Positions 22,806 to 34,390 of a stretch of DNA of 64,000 bases are shown one piece after another (the stretch's first letter is position 1; each line of letters opens with the position of its first letter). The DNA is from Adiantum capillus-veneris (taxonomy: Eukaryota > Streptophyta > Polypodiopsida > Polypodiales > Pteridaceae): NCBI GenBank assembly GCA_014529385.2, contig CM043953.1:69930372-69994371 (forward strand), written 5' to 3'. Both the position numbers and the translations under genes were made by a program. The notes under the pieces were generated by a model that ran no database searches, was not told the DNA's origin, and saw only the letters and a program-made list of their open reading frames with translations.

Positions 22806-24600
22806 CGCCAATACATGCCCAAAAGCCATGCCTATCCACCGTGGACATGTCTCCATCTCCCAAGAAGTGAACTTATGTATGGAAGGGGAGTACATGCATT
22901 CTTCCCCAATAGATAGTTGTGCCCAGTGCTTAGCTAAGAATGGAATCCCTGGAAGAAAGCCTTTTCCAACCAAGGATAGTAGAAATCTAAAACAATCAAA
23001 CAAAATAACATCACTACAAACTTTGTAATTATGAATAAGCTTGAAATAAAAGTATGATGAGATTGACCTATAGGCTAGCCGTTGAGATGCCATGCGTACT
23101 GTGTCCACTTTCTTCATAGTTTGCTTGTCAACATCTTTTGTCTTAGCTTCAAGAGAGGTTTCCAAAGGAAAAAGATAGGGTCGTGCTTCAAACTTGAGCT
23201 CCTCAAAGTAAGAGGCAAGAGAGCAATCATGAGGCAACAAAATACCACCAACAATGTTGGTTAAGTCCTCCACAAACTTTGTGGCCCTATCAAAAATCCT
23301 TTGTAGAAGGCCCTCTCTACGAATTCAACTACATAACAAGGAAGATGAGAAAAAACTAAAACAATCACAAAAAACTAGCAATACTACATCGAAGATTCTT
23401 GAATGTCAAAAGAAACTGTACTTACATGCGATACACATGATCTCCTTTATTGAAACCATAAGATGCTCTAGTAATCTTGTTTGCCTCAAGCAAGGAAACT
23501 CATAATAGTTTGCTCAAGACAGGAGCATCATGCATAGCAATCAAGTTCAATTTCTCAAGCATAGCCCAACTATCAGGACCCCACTTGAGTGCAAGAACTC
23601 GAACCATCCAATCCGGTCCAAGATTCGGATCAACAATATTTAGCAGCTGCAGTATTTGAGCAGCGAATAAAAAACCAAGTTTGAACAGCTATTACACTAT
23701 GTGCAAAACACCTAAAGAAAAATAATTCAACCACCTTTCCAACGCACTCTCCATATTTGAGTGCTAAATCATTCAATATCTTCTCCTCCTCTTTTATAAG
23801 TTCTTCATTTGTCATTGTCTTCCTAGCTTGCTCTATTCTTTGGCTCAATTCCTTGGACATTTGAACCTTCAACAGATACTTAAAAATAATTAATTTGCAA
23901 AAAAACAAGTACATACTCTTTGGCTCAATTACTTGGATATTTTATCCTTCAACACACAATTGAAAACACATAATTTTCAAAAAAACCAAACACGAGATCT
24001 TTCTTAAAAAGCAAGCCAAAGACACTTACATCATATAAGAGCTTTCCAAAGTACGAGTAAGTGGATACCAAAGCTCCACACCGTTTGAGTATTTCTTACG
24101 GACTGCATCAATCAACTTTTGATCTTTTTCTGGAAGCCCCATTACATAAGCTTCATGATCTGTTGCACAAATATGGGAGCAGTTGACAAGCTCATCCCTA
24201 AGATGGGTGACCACAAGATCATGTGTGTTCATGCTATTTCAAGTTCATCTACAATACATACAAAGTCAGAAACATAACATAGACATTTTTTGCTAAAATA
24301 TATAGAAAGTCATAAAACTTACAAATTCATTCTTTGCAAGCTACTAAGAAGAGCTATCTCTGGCACTCATGTAGGATCAATAATTGTACAAAGCACACTA
24401 TAATGTTTCTCTCGATCAGTGGAGAATCTCTCTTTAATAGCAGCCATCCAAGCAACCATTCTATGATTACCCTCCCAAACGTAGAACATTTTATTAGAGA
24501 AAACTTGAAGATTTGGTCTTTTAGAAAGCTCAATTTCAAACTCTTTATGTATATCAACCCATATTGGATCCATGAAGTAAGAAGGTCCTCTGCAAAATAG
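21225..24600 (-). pseudogene. Multi-exon gene with methyltransferase-like C-terminus, decayed
   Basis: Minus-strand coding islands lie in order: WVDIHKEFEIELSKRPNLQVF...WEGNHRMVAWMAAI (24573-24367); MNTHDLVVTHLRDELVNCSH... (24232-24026); a Glu/Lys-rich stretch (about 23860-23700); VDPNLGPDWMVRVLALKWGP (about 23640-23480); EDLTNIVGGILLPHDCSLAS (about 23330-23090); CPRWIGMAFGHVL with an inserted microsatellite (about 22990-22680); and RFCRASEMAIHHRIVVLHHGAYGYG (about 21890-21790). The last island (21569-21225) has GLCLELGCGTAPVLGECLG, a class I SAM-binding motif I, ending DDVGDMPLRVNPFDD. Splice-like GT/AG signals separate several islands. Stops in some islands suggest a pseudogene. I do not recognise the family beyond the motif; GNHR resembles ParB-like folds. 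Confidence 0.5.
22752..22802. repeat. (CT)n microsatellite inside a coding island
   Basis: On the minus strand it encodes an Arg-Glu dipeptide run that keeps the frame between GMAFGHVLAS and LHDTMRVGGTS. Confidence 0.9.
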
Positions 24601-25201
24601 ATAAGCATAGACAGAAAAGCATACTCAACTACTATTTATGAGAACAACAAAAAACACAGTAGAAGCAGACCGTAGAAAATATCAAAGTAGAGAAATAAAA
24701 TACTTGTAACATAAGATTCCTCCTTCTTGCAATTCCAAATTGAAACAATAAAAGCTCTTTTTTCTTGCATGTATCCCTCCTCTGCAGCAGATATCCCTCC
24801 TCTGCAAAAGTAGATTTCAATCCACTAACATCCACTAACATCATCTCTTAAGCCTCTCACCCTTCCCAAAAATTTGAAATTTTCAAAATTTTCAAAACTC
24901 AAATTTTATCTTATTAAAACCCCCCTAAATCTATTTTAAGGTCAAAAAAGCATTTTTTGACCTCAAAAAGTCAAAACATGTACCCAAAAACCCTAAAATT
25001 CAAAATTTTTATATTTTTTTACTATCCAGAGCTCCCCCAAAAGTAGTCCTTAGGCAAAAAGTGATTTTCTCTCTCTAGAACCCCTTTTCCAACCCCTCCT
25101 TGGTTGCAACCATCACACTCATCCTCTACTCCAACACTCTCTCTCTACACCATCTCCATTGCTGTAGCAAGGAAGCTCCTCTCTCCTCCCCTACCACCTT
25201 C

Positions 25202-25320
25202 CATTGCCACACCAAGCAAGGGTTATCCACCTTCTCCTTTCATTGCCACACCAAGCAAGGGTTATCTACCTTCTCCTCCCATTGCCACACCAAGCAAGGG
25301 TTAACCACCTTCTCCTATCA
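25202..25320 (+). repeat. 39-bp tandem repeat, three copies
   Basis: CATTGCCACACCAAGCAAGG recurs at 25202, 25241 and 25280. The 39-bp period equals 13 codons, so one frame reads a repeated HTKQGLSTFS peptide. It lies just upstream of the host ATG at 25389; coding status unknown. Confidence 0.85.
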
Positions 25321-25388
25321 CTTTATACCACCTACATTGTAGCAACAAGCAAGGTCCTGCTCCTCCTCCTAATTTTCTTTGCTCAACC

Positions 25389-25527
25389 ATGGCCAACTCT
25401 ACTTTGCAAAGGCGGCCAAAGGATGAGGTCACATCACTTGCATGCCACAACACTAGAGGTATAGATGATGAGTGGGTGCCACAAGAGTTTACCAAAGGTG
25501 CTTGGGTTGCTTGGGTATACATGCAAC
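25389..25527 (+). pseudogene. Unidentified gene, first exon part (interrupted by CACTA element)
   Basis: From ATG 25389 the frame reads MANSTLQRRPKDEVTSLACH...EWVPQEFTKGAWVAWVYMQ to the CACTA insertion at 25528. Joining 25527 to 30581 keeps the frame (YMQ/PSAIGPHHV) for about 50 more codons up to a splice donor. I do not recognise the protein. Confidence 0.6.
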
Positions 25528-25735
25528 CACTACAAGCCATGCTTAACATTAGTGATGCTCATACTGCGACGCTCAAACATGAAAATGCACGGCGTCGCTA
25601 TATGCGTCGCTATGTTACTTTTAACATAGTGACGCTCATAGCGACGCTGACAGGGGTAAAAAAAATAATCGAGAGCGTTCAAAAACTCAGATTTCAGATC
25701 TGAGTTTTCGACGCACGCTCAAGCAAGCAAGGTAA

Positions 25736-25737
<2 letters not shown>

Positions 25738-25779
<42 letters not shown>

Positions 25780-26030
25780 CACACACACACACACACGAGG
25801 AGAGGAAGGAGAGCCAGGTATGCTCCTTCCCTCTCCTCACTCTCATGTTCCCTTCCCCTCTTTCTCTCTCCTTCTCTCTCTCTCTCTCTCTCACAAACAC
25901 ACACACACACACGAGGAGAGGAAGGAGAGCCAGGTATGCTCCTTCCCTCTCCTCACTCTCATGGTCCCTTCCCCTCTTTCTCTCTCCCTCTCTTTCACTC
26001 TCACACACGCACACACACACACATTGTGTT

Positions 26031-26085
<55 letters not shown>

Positions 26086-26344
26086 ACAAGCATAAACAAA
26101 AAACGCACACTCACATGCATACACAAAGAAAGCACACACACATTGAGAGAGGAAAAGAGAGAGAGCATGCATAAACCAAATTGCGCACACACACATGCAT
26201 AATCAAAGAAAGCACACACACATTGAGAGAGGAAAAGAGAGAGAGAGCATGCATAAACCAAAAAAGCGCACACACACATGCATAATCAAAGAATGCACAC
26301 ACATTGAGAGAGGAAAAGAGAGAAAGAGAGAGATATATATAAAA

Positions 26345-26387
<43 letters not shown>

Positions 26388-26392
26388 AGAAG
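25738..26392. repeat. Compound microsatellite and duplicated blocks in the CACTA element
   Basis: Runs of CT, CA and GA alternate with a block GAGGAGAGGAAGGAGAGCC present twice (about 25797 and 25913). A block with GCATGCATAAACCAAA...CACACACATTGAGAGAGG occurs about three times (26100-26320). Long ORFs here are low-complexity artefacts. Confidence 0.85.
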
Positions 26393-26399
26393 AAGAAGA

Positions 26400-26815
26400 G
26401 AGTTTTAACATCGTAGGAAAGTATCCCAAGAGACCTTAAAGATCTAGTCGACATGAGTTGAACTGAAGACATGTTATTCATAAGGAAAATGGCATAATAA
26501 ATCTATCACACTTCGGTGATAGAATAGTTATACCATTTTTCTCCTTTTTTAATTGGCCTGTGAAGAGAGTTTAATTTAACGTCGTAGGAAACTAATTAAA
26601 GAGACCTAAAAATCTAGCCGATGAGGAGTTGACACCAAGACTTGTTATTCAAGAGGAAAATGGCATAACCAATCTACCACACTTGAGTGATAGAAAGGTT
26701 ATACCATTTTTCTCTTTTTATTGGCACACACACACACACACACACACACACAAGAAGAAGAGAGTTTTAACGTCGTAGAAAACTATCCCAAAAGACGTTA
26801 AAGATTAGGGTTTTA
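26400..26815. repeat. ~170-bp tandem duplication in the CACTA element
   Basis: Copies begin at about 26400, 26570 and (partial) 26760 with AGAGTTTTAAC-TCGTAGGAAA. They include GGAAAATGGCATAA and GGTTATACCATTTTTCTC. Non-coding. Confidence 0.75.
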
Positions 26816-27565
26816 GTAGACTTACGTTAAATTAGATTTAGGTTTATTTAAATTAAATTAGATTAGATTTAGGTTCATTTTTAGTTAGATTTACGTTTAT
26901 TTACGTTAGATTTAGATTTACATTATATTAGATTAGATTTAGGTTTATTAATTTAGGTTTATATATGTTATATTAAATTAGATTTAGGTATTTAATTAAG
27001 GTTAGAAGAAATGGCGAGGAAATCATTTAAGATAAGGTTAGAAGAAATGGTGAAAAAATTTCTTGCGCTCACAGCCTCGACAGTCCATGCGGACCAGCAA
27101 TTCCACCTGCATGTTCGACTGCTGCTACCATACAATAAGCCGTCATGTTCAGCTAATAGAAGAGAAAATTAAGCATACACAGAAATTAGTGATGCAAGAT
27201 GACGATTCCAAGGGCCACACACACACCACATCCCGTCAAATCTAGAATAAGAATTAAGTGCCTTGAGCAGACATCAGGTACATTGCAAGAATGACGTACC
27301 TGCATGCTACAAACAAAGATCTACTATGAAAAGATGTTAAGATGCTGTGAAATGCTAAGCTAGAGAAGAGGCAAAGGGGTTTTGTCCACTACATGCAGTA
27401 TCATGTAGATGTGGGTGTGTAGATTTCTTGTACCCACAAATATAGGCATTGACAAATAAAGACGAGATTATAACCCGGCGGTTCTCATCTCCGTGCACCT
27501 CTAAACCGAGGTGTGCGGGGATTGGACATGACTAGAGAATGTGAGGTAGTTTACAATGTGAACAA

Positions 27566-27596
<31 letters not shown>

Positions 27597-27657
27597 ACGA
27601 AGAATGTCAATAGAAGATTAAATTTTTTGTCCAGGTTATAAGATTTTTTCCCTCATT

Positions 27658-28194
27658 ATGAGTAGTGACGAGGATGTGGGGCCGTCCAACCGAAACACCT
27701 ATCTCTCAACGAGGATCTTATGTCCTTGTAACCATTGCAAGCATGCTGTGAGACGGACAAGACGCGTTTCTTTGCAGCACGTTCGCGAATTTGGTGAGTT
27801 TGATCCATCTATTATAGATCGAGTTGTTGCCAATTATAACTCGTCGGACTCTGACGCTGGCCAACAGGCAGCAATCTTGCAACTCAATAGACGTGTTCGT
27901 AGGCGCTTTGGTCAAGCAACATATGTGAGGCCACAAGATGTAGCCTCTGACAGCTCGGGGGATGATCATGCAGACCACATTCCCAACAAGACAATGTTTG
28001 AGCCCGAAATTGATGAAATGATCGAGACGATCATGGATTCAGAAAGGATTGTCTATGATGATATGAAAAGTGAAGCCAATACGCCATTGTATAATGGAGC
28101 ACATGTGTCTAGATTGAAAGCACTCCTGGTTCTTCTCAACATGCAGACAAAGTTTGGATGGAGTGACACTAGCGTCACAGCGCTTTTCAGGTGA
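27658..28194 (+). pseudogene. CACTA transposase TNPD-like, N-terminal part
   Basis: From ATG 27658 the frame has ILCPCNHCKHAVRRTR (the transposase-associated CPC..C motif near residues 20-30). It ends PLYNGAHVSRLKALLVLLNMQTKFGWSDTS, typical of the segment that precedes the TNP2 domain in CACTA proteins. An intron appears to follow (ends CAG/GTGATC at about 28191; acceptor before 28264). Expected role: element-encoded transposase. Confidence 0.75.
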
Positions 28195-28263
28195 TCAATT
28201 ACAATAATTAGTTTACTTTAATAAAACTCTAAATGTATAATGATCTGATAGATTTTTACACAA

Positions 28264-29033
28264 TTGTACCGTATTTTTATGTCGTGTGGATTGCTCAAAG
28301 AGCACATACTACCAGTTGATAATGTGATGCCAGATTCTCGAGAGGAAGCAAGAAAGATTTTGCGAAACTTGGGGATGGATTATAATTCGATCCACGCTTG
28401 TCCTAATGACTGCATTCTTTTCAGAGGGGAATACATAGACATGGAGAAGTGTCCGAAATGTGATTCCGAAAGATATCGAGTAGATCTCCACGGAACAAAA
28501 ATTCAGCAAAAGATTTTGCGACATTTTCCTTTGCTTCCTCGCATCAAGCATTTCTTTGAATGTAAGTCCATGGCCGCCCTAGCATCATGGCATGAGGAGA
28601 ATAAATCTTCGGATGGTGTGCTACGAATTCCTGTAGATTGTGCAGCCTGGAAACATATAGATGGAACATGGACGGATTTTGCCAGGGAAACTGGAAATTT
28701 GCGCGTAGGCCTGGCTATGGATGGCGTAAATCCATTTGGTCAAAGATCAACATCTTACAGTGTATGGCCCATTGTCATCGTCAACTACAACATTCCCCCG
28801 TGATTGACTACGAAGAAGGGGCACCTATGGCTAAGCTTGATTGTGCCGGGGCGATATAAAGTGAAGAATATGGATGTGTATCTTTGTCCACTATTGGAAG
28901 AGCTACAACAATTGTGGATTGGCATAGAGATGGTGGATATGAGATGACACACAGGTCGACGAAATGCTTTGATCAGAGGAATTCTAATGTGGACCATGCA
29001 TGACTATCCCGGACTAACAGAATGCTCAGGTGA
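28264..29033 (+). pseudogene. CACTA TNP2 (Transposase_21) domain, broken
   Basis: Contains IHACPNDCILFRGEYIDMEKCPKC, ILRHFPLLPRIKHFF, WHEENKSSDGVLRIPVDCAAWK and VGLAMDGVNPFGQRSTSYSVWP, all hallmarks of plant TNP2. At 28801-28803 TGG of the family's PPWL becomes TGA. The sequence then continues LTTKKGHLWLSLIVPGRYKVKNMDVYLCPLLEELQQLW and, after a shift, RGILMWTMHDYPGLTECSG. The rest of TNP2 after this point is absent; the next text is a different protein. Confidence 0.8.
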
Positions 29034-29956
29034 TCTATTTACACTCCTCACTCAGACACTCGGGGATCAGACTCCAGTGGAGACACCTGGCGTCCGTACC
29101 CCCGTTGACACGCTGCTAGAGACCCCTGCCGAGACACCCACATTCACGCGTCAGCGGCGAGAGGGCTTACCTTACTCCGTCGTTTTCAACAGCGGCATCA
29201 CCTTGGATGATGACGGCAAGAAGGTCTTTGCTCTCAGGTGTTTAGACACTACATACTAAACACCTGGAGTGAAGTACCGAATGAATTAAAAGACAGAGTC
29301 ATCAGCATGCTTCATGACGAGTTTCTCGTTCCAACACGGGATGACCGCTTCAATGAAGATGTGATGAAGGTTCGAATGTGCGAATACTGCAAGCATTTGC
29401 GTTCCGAAGTGCAAAAAGCAATCAAGCATGGATGGAATAGACCAGATTGGCTGGCCAAAGAAGATTGGAAGCATGCGAAGAAAGAAGCGCGCGAGAATCC
29501 CGACAAGTGGAAGCAACAAAAGGAGGCAGCCAGAGCGCGAGTAGAGGCAGGGAACTCGCACCACTTGGGGAGCGGCGGGTGGGCATCATTTGAGGCCAAT
29601 TTTGTAAGTGTTTTCGCATCTATGGTCGATAGTTTAGGGTTTATGGGATTTTAAATTCTAACATAATGGATTCTTTGTATGTTTTGACAGTGGTCATCTA
29701 CAGGACGTGATTCCACTCCGTACGAGCGTGAGTACGTAGGCAGGAAGGGATTAAACGCCCTTATAGACATCCTGACTTCTCGCGGCGGCATGGTTAGTAT
29801 TAGGGTTTATTCTTTTCTATTTATTGTATTGTTTTATAAGCGTCGCTCGCTATATATTTATACTTACAAAAAGCTATCATATTGTTTTTTTTGCAGAATC
29901 CGACAAATACGCCGCTTGGACGCGATGAGACGTCTGATTCGAAGACATCAGTTTAG
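29034..29956 (+). pseudogene. CACTA second protein (Transposase_24 / TNPA-like)
   Basis: Directly joined to the truncated TNP2: a Pro/Thr-rich stretch (29034-29150), then NTWSEVPNELKDRVISMLHDEF, EYCKHLRSEVQKAIKHGWNRP and NSHHLGSGGWASFEANF (29238-29654). The pattern is that of the plant En/Spm Transposase_24 domain. Two short exons appear to follow: 29691-29788 after a TTTTGACAG acceptor, and 29897-29956 after TTTTGCAG, ending at a TAG. Function inferred: binding of subterminal repeats. Confidence 0.65.
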
Positions 29957-30580
29957 CCATAGCTAGATAGCATTAGTTTCTTTTTGTCCTAGCTTATGTA
30001 TCATGAGACCATGTAACTTTGTATTTTTGAAAACCATGTATATTTTTTAAATAATGACAATGGTTTGTAACTATTACATTTGCAATGATTAATAATCAAG
30101 TGATTTTGCTGCTGTGTACAATTGTCATTAATTTACTTCCATCAATTCACGCTTGTCATTTTTGTATCTTTATTTTGCAAACAATACGTACTATGGATGA
30201 TCGAGTTAATGATTATATTGTCTTGTGGCTGACTATTTTGGGTCTATATTTACCTTTGTACTTTTTTTTAGAGGTAAATAGACCAATGAAACATTCAATA
30301 TGGTTGATGGGTGGCAGGGAATTCAATGCCGTGCCACCAAAAAAATTTAATCTCGGGCGTTGCTAAATTGTGCATTGCAGCTTCGCTATAAGCGTCTCTA
30401 TCTACGGCCCTGCAACGTCACTATAGGCATTGCTATATAGCGACGCTTATAGAGACTGCGGTAGCGATTGCTATAGCGACGTTCTCTTATCGACGCTTTT
30501 AGCGACTCCGGGGTTTAAAAAACCCAATGTATTTCCGTCGCTATAAGCGTCACAAGAGCACACAACCTCTTGTAGTGAAC

Positions 30581-31640
30581 CATCTGCTATTGGCCCTCAT
30601 CATGTGCCGAATTGTGCAAACTTGGATTATCATTGGAAAGGAAAGCTCCTTGGTTTCAAGAACCGCAAAGACAAGGAGACCGTAGCCATTGCGCAACATG
30701 TTTTCTCAATGTCAAGCATGCAATTGCAACAACCACCTCGATTTCCAACACAGTGTAAGTACATGTTTTGAGAATACAAAGCTAGGTGTGAAATCACAGT
30801 GTAATGTTATTATGGATTCATACTTAAGATTTGCCATGCATTTATAGTCATATTTCCATCCACATTGGTGGAGGACCAGCCACTACATAGTCTCTCTGGC
30901 ACATTCAATGCTATACATGCGAATATTGGAGCAGCAAAGTTCGCACATCTTTGTCCAACCAAACTGGTTCAAAGAAGGATTTTCTTCTATTCTCACTCCT
31001 ATATTGTGCCTACTTCTACACAAGAGTTTGGAACGCTTTGAACCCATCAAAGTAACTTCCTTATTAAGTATGGAGTGGCCGGTGCCAGATTTGTGGTCGG
31101 AAGCATCTTTCAAGCAAAAGATGATAATAGATGTCCAGAACTCTTTGAAATACTCTAAAGCTTCTAGGTCTGTGGGCTTGAGTTGGTGTTTGCCTATCTA
31201 GTGTTTTGTGCACATTTTTAAAGAGTTTGGATTTGTGGAGACTACCACAATTCTTGTATGTAAAGATGTGCATTATGAGGAATTGGGAAGGCTTTTAGAA
31301 GAGGACTGGGGTTTTGTGAAGGGCATGCATAATGGGGACCGGTACCGTTGTAAGGTTGGAGCTTTAGGTATTGGAATGCGCTATTTGAAATCCTGCACCT
31401 CCTTGTACATACGATTTCACTATGATCGTTGGATGTGAAAGCTTGGAGTGTGGACTCCCTTACAGAGTGTAGACGGTGCTATTTCAAGCTTTGACATTGC
31501 ACTGAAGATGCTCAACGATGCTTTGGAGGCAGTCCAAATGAACAAGCATTGGACTCTCAGTAATGTGCGAGGAAATTTGGTTATTATGGATTTTGAGGCC
31601 CTTCAACAAGCACAATTTCTTTACAAGGTCACAAGGTGAG
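30581..31640 (+). pseudogene. Unidentified gene, continuation after CACTA element
   Basis: The frame from 25389 resumes SAIGPHHVPNCANLDYHWKG...QLQQPPRFPTQ to a donor at 30754/30755 (T/GTAAGT). The acceptor is at 30847 (TTATAG). The next exon reads FIFPSTLVEDQPLHSLSGTF...SHSYIVPTSTQEFGTL to a TGA at 31039, then continues in frame to a TAA near 31154. Later islands in other frames read CKDVHYEELGRLLEEDWGFVKG...RFHYDRW (31208-31438) and FDIALKMLNDALEAVQMNKHWTLSN (31448-31639). No family recognised; stops and shifts mark a pseudogene. Confidence 0.55.
30755..30847 (+). other. Spliceosomal intron in the CACTA-interrupted gene
   Basis: Donor GTAAGT and acceptor TTTATAG. Removal joins two open frames (PTQ/FIFPST) without a shift. 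Confidence 0.65.
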
Positions 31641-32044
31641 AATCCTTCCACCACATTTTCAATACATCATAGTTTGTCGATCATTGGATGCTTATTCTAA
31701 TGAATGTCCACATATTGGGAAGAGAATGGAAGACAAATTGAAGGTCAAGAAGGATTGGGAGATGGATGGAACTATGCTATCGCTCTTATAACTTTGTAAC
31801 TCCTACAATTTTGAAAACGATCCCCAATGTAATCAACATGTTTTTCTTCGGTAATTCATGTCTTTGAATATAATTTTTCGCATTGAGATGAGAGATCATT
31901 TTTTGGTGAAAGTGCCTCTTTTTCTTTTTTTAAATGTCTTTAAAAAAGGGACCATTATAAAAGGGGGGCTGCATAACTCATTCACTATTTTCACTTTTGC
32001 AACTCTTGAGCTCCTCCACTCTCTATCTACACCCCGGGCTAGAC

Positions 32045-33620
32045 ATGGATGCTTCCACAGCCTCTGCATTTGCACCCACATCCACCCCTTTGTCACGCTT
32101 CATCCTCTTCCTTGAGGACACCAAATACAAAGGGAAGTTAGACCTCCACACCTTTTTTACTCGTCTCCCTGACCTTGACGCCACAATTGCACTTCACATG
32201 GATGCATTTGCCAAGATTTTTGCGTTCATGCATAAAATATTCCATATTTATCTCCCCACATGTAGGGATCTGGGTGCCTTGCGATCATTTGCGCTACATA
32301 CACAAAGGTGATCACCCATTCTCCAAGCGGTTGCGACAATTCCAAGAAATTGCCACCGACGCAGGCCATTTCTTGGACGAGCAAGCCCCAGGGGTGTTAG
32401 CGCTCAAGAAGCACAAGTTGGGGGTGGAGTACCTTTCTCGTCTAGCAACATTTATCTTCTTGGTGAGCGAGGAACTTGATTTGGAGGAGCTCCACCACAC
32501 CTTCAAGTTGGGTCCTTTATCAAGGACACCAAGGAGCAGGAGTTTATCCCCGTGAACCTTGCAGCAGAAGGAAAGACACTTCGGCTCGAGTACCCCAAGG
32601 GGCTCGAGGAAGCGGTTGAGAAATCCATCATTGTGGATGGCCCTAGTGACACTCCAACACCATTACCATTGATGGATGTGGCTATCCCAGAGGTAGAAAT
32701 CAGCCGCTTCTCCTTAGTGGTAGTGGATGGGGACGAGTATGTGTTTATGCATGATTTGGAGAAAGCATTTGGCCTACGCATGGATGAATGCTTGAGCGTG
32801 CTATGCAATATCACCAAATGTCCCTTAGACAATACGCCGGATTCCCTAGAAAGCAAGCTCTTTCCAGTTGGGGACTCTGTTGCTGACACTATTGCAGTTG
32901 TATGTGCAGAGGTCCTAGCAACAAATCAGTTGCACGTGGCTGAGGAAGAATTCCAAGCCACGCAAGCCAAGGTTGAGGCCACTAGGATGCCTATGCCATT
33001 ATGAAACCTCCTATTTGCTGATCCAAAGCTCGTAGCTGTGGTGCATGGGAGCATTGACTTGGATGCAAAGGGCAATAGGGAGGAGGACGACAAGGAGCAG
33101 GAGGTGAACTCTATCCTAATTTTCATGTTATTATTTTATCCTTAATTTTCTTTTTTCTCAACCTTAATTGGTTTATGACATGACGTCGTGGAGGTTGATG
33201 ATTTTGCTGCAAGGACGGGTGGCAAGCGGGGGTGGCAAGCGGACGGGATTTGGGCCTCAGTCTTCCCTTGCGCATTACCTAGGACAACTCCCCCCTAGCA
33301 ATGTGGCCATTATCCATAATGAATTTACTCCCCAAGCACATTTTATGACTTGGTCGTTCAAAAATTTGAGCAAGTTTTTGTGTTTGAGCACCATTGCTCA
33401 AACTGCGCATCTTGTGTTCCTAGTGCGTAGATCCCTTGTATGCACAATGTTTGGCACTGGCTCCCATGGTAAAGTGCTTGCCCAGATAGGGATACATGCT
33501 TCCATTGTCTCAATTGACCCAAAGGACATAGCGCAGTCCCTCTTGACTGGGGAGTTGCCCTACGTGCAAGATAGGCGCCAGGAAATGGTCAAGAAAATTA
33601 TGAACTCCTCAGATACATGA
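32045..33620 (+). pseudogene. Unidentified decayed gene
   Basis: From ATG 32045 the frame reads MDASTASAFAPTSTPLSRFILFLEDTKYKGKLDL.... It then shifts into HPFSKRLRQFQEIATDAGHFLDEQAPGVLALKKHKLGVEYLSR (about 32325-32470), and again into LAAEGKTLRLEYPKGLEEAVEKSIIVDG...VFMHDLEKAFGLRMDECLSVLCNITKCPLD (32552-33004). A stop at 33001-33003 and a probable intron follow. The last island (to 33620) contains CTMFGTGSHGKVLAQIGIHASIVSIDPKD, faintly like a nucleotide/SAM-binding motif. Three or more frame breaks. I do not recognise the protein. Confidence 0.45.
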
Positions 33621-33850
33621 TGTAAACTCACCTTTTTGGAAGTAATAAAAACAATTCAGAATTGTCTCTCTATCTTGTAAATTCTTCTAAATGTGATTTG
33701 TCAATCTTGAAAATTGTTTAGTTGGTGATATGTTTCAATAAGCTGTGTCTTTTTTTCTTGAAGTAACAACACAACGGAAGTTGGATGCACATGATACTGG
33801 GGAAAGTATAAAACACATTTGAGTGAGAAGAAGTGGTTTCTATAAATTAA

Positions 33851-34091
33851 TGATGCAAAACTAATTGATTTCAATTAATTTATGGTTTTTAAGTATCCTA
33901 GGGGGTAGAGAAGCCTACCAGGTGCCAAAAAAAGGGTGGCCACAAGGGCGCGCAAATGGCCCATCCAAAACTGCTGGATGGTCCATTTGCGCGCCCTTGT
34001 GGACACCCTTTTTTTGGCACCTGGTAGGCTTCTCTACCCCCTCGGATACTTAAAAAACATAAATTAACTCAAAGGAATTGGTTTTGCATCA
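33851..34091. repeat. Near-perfect palindrome (foldback element), copy 1
   Basis: Arms 33851-33967 and 33975-34091 (117 bp each) with a 7-nt loop (AAACTGC). They contain GTAGAGAAGCCTACCAGGTGCC and AAGGGTGGCCACAAGGGCGC in inverted order. A transcript would form one long hairpin. Confidence 0.9.
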
Positions 34092-34099
34092 CTACTGTA

Positions 34100-34390
34100 G
34101 ATGGAGCCTTGTGGCCACCCTTTTTTTGGCATATGGAGCATATGTTTGCACTCAAGGACACTAGAAAAGGTGAAATCAACTCTGAATTTAAGTTTTCAAG
34201 CACACTATCACCGGCTTTAGCTCTACCTAATACACCCCTGCACCAAGAGGCCCAATTACATTGGACATTTGAAAAACCTAAATTAATGTTACATAGACAC
34301 TCGGTTCACAATATGTTAACTTTTTTGATATCCTATGGGGTAGTCAAAGCTTGAAATTGCCAAAAAAAGGGTGCCCACAAGGCTCCATCT
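34100..34390. repeat. Inverted-repeat segment between the two palindromes
   Basis: GATGGAGCCTTGTGGCCACC near 34100 is inverted at about 34365-34390 (GGTGCCCACAAGGCTCCATC). The enclosed TACACCCCTGCACCAAGAGGCCCAATTACATTGG text is repeated directly at about 34663-34700. Confidence 0.75.

Larger units (their letters stand above)
25528..30577 (+). mobile_element. CACTA (EnSpm) DNA transposon, 5,050 bp
   Basis: It starts CACTACAAG at 25528 and ends with its complement CTTGTAGTG at 30577, with the expected 3-bp target duplication AAC (25525-25527, 30578-30580). Subterminal regions carry many copies of GCGTCGCTATA/TAGCGACG in both orientations (25570-25650, 30380-30555), the type of site a TNPA-like protein binds. 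Internal genes read on the plus strand. Transposase frames are broken or internally deleted, so it is probably non-autonomous. The TIR is short (9 bp) before diverging. Confidence 0.9.

Noticed and set aside
26800-27010. Interstitial telomere repeats (TTTAGGT-like words)
   Set aside because: The words are irregular and mixed with GATTTAGGTTTA variants, with no TTTAGGG tandem array.
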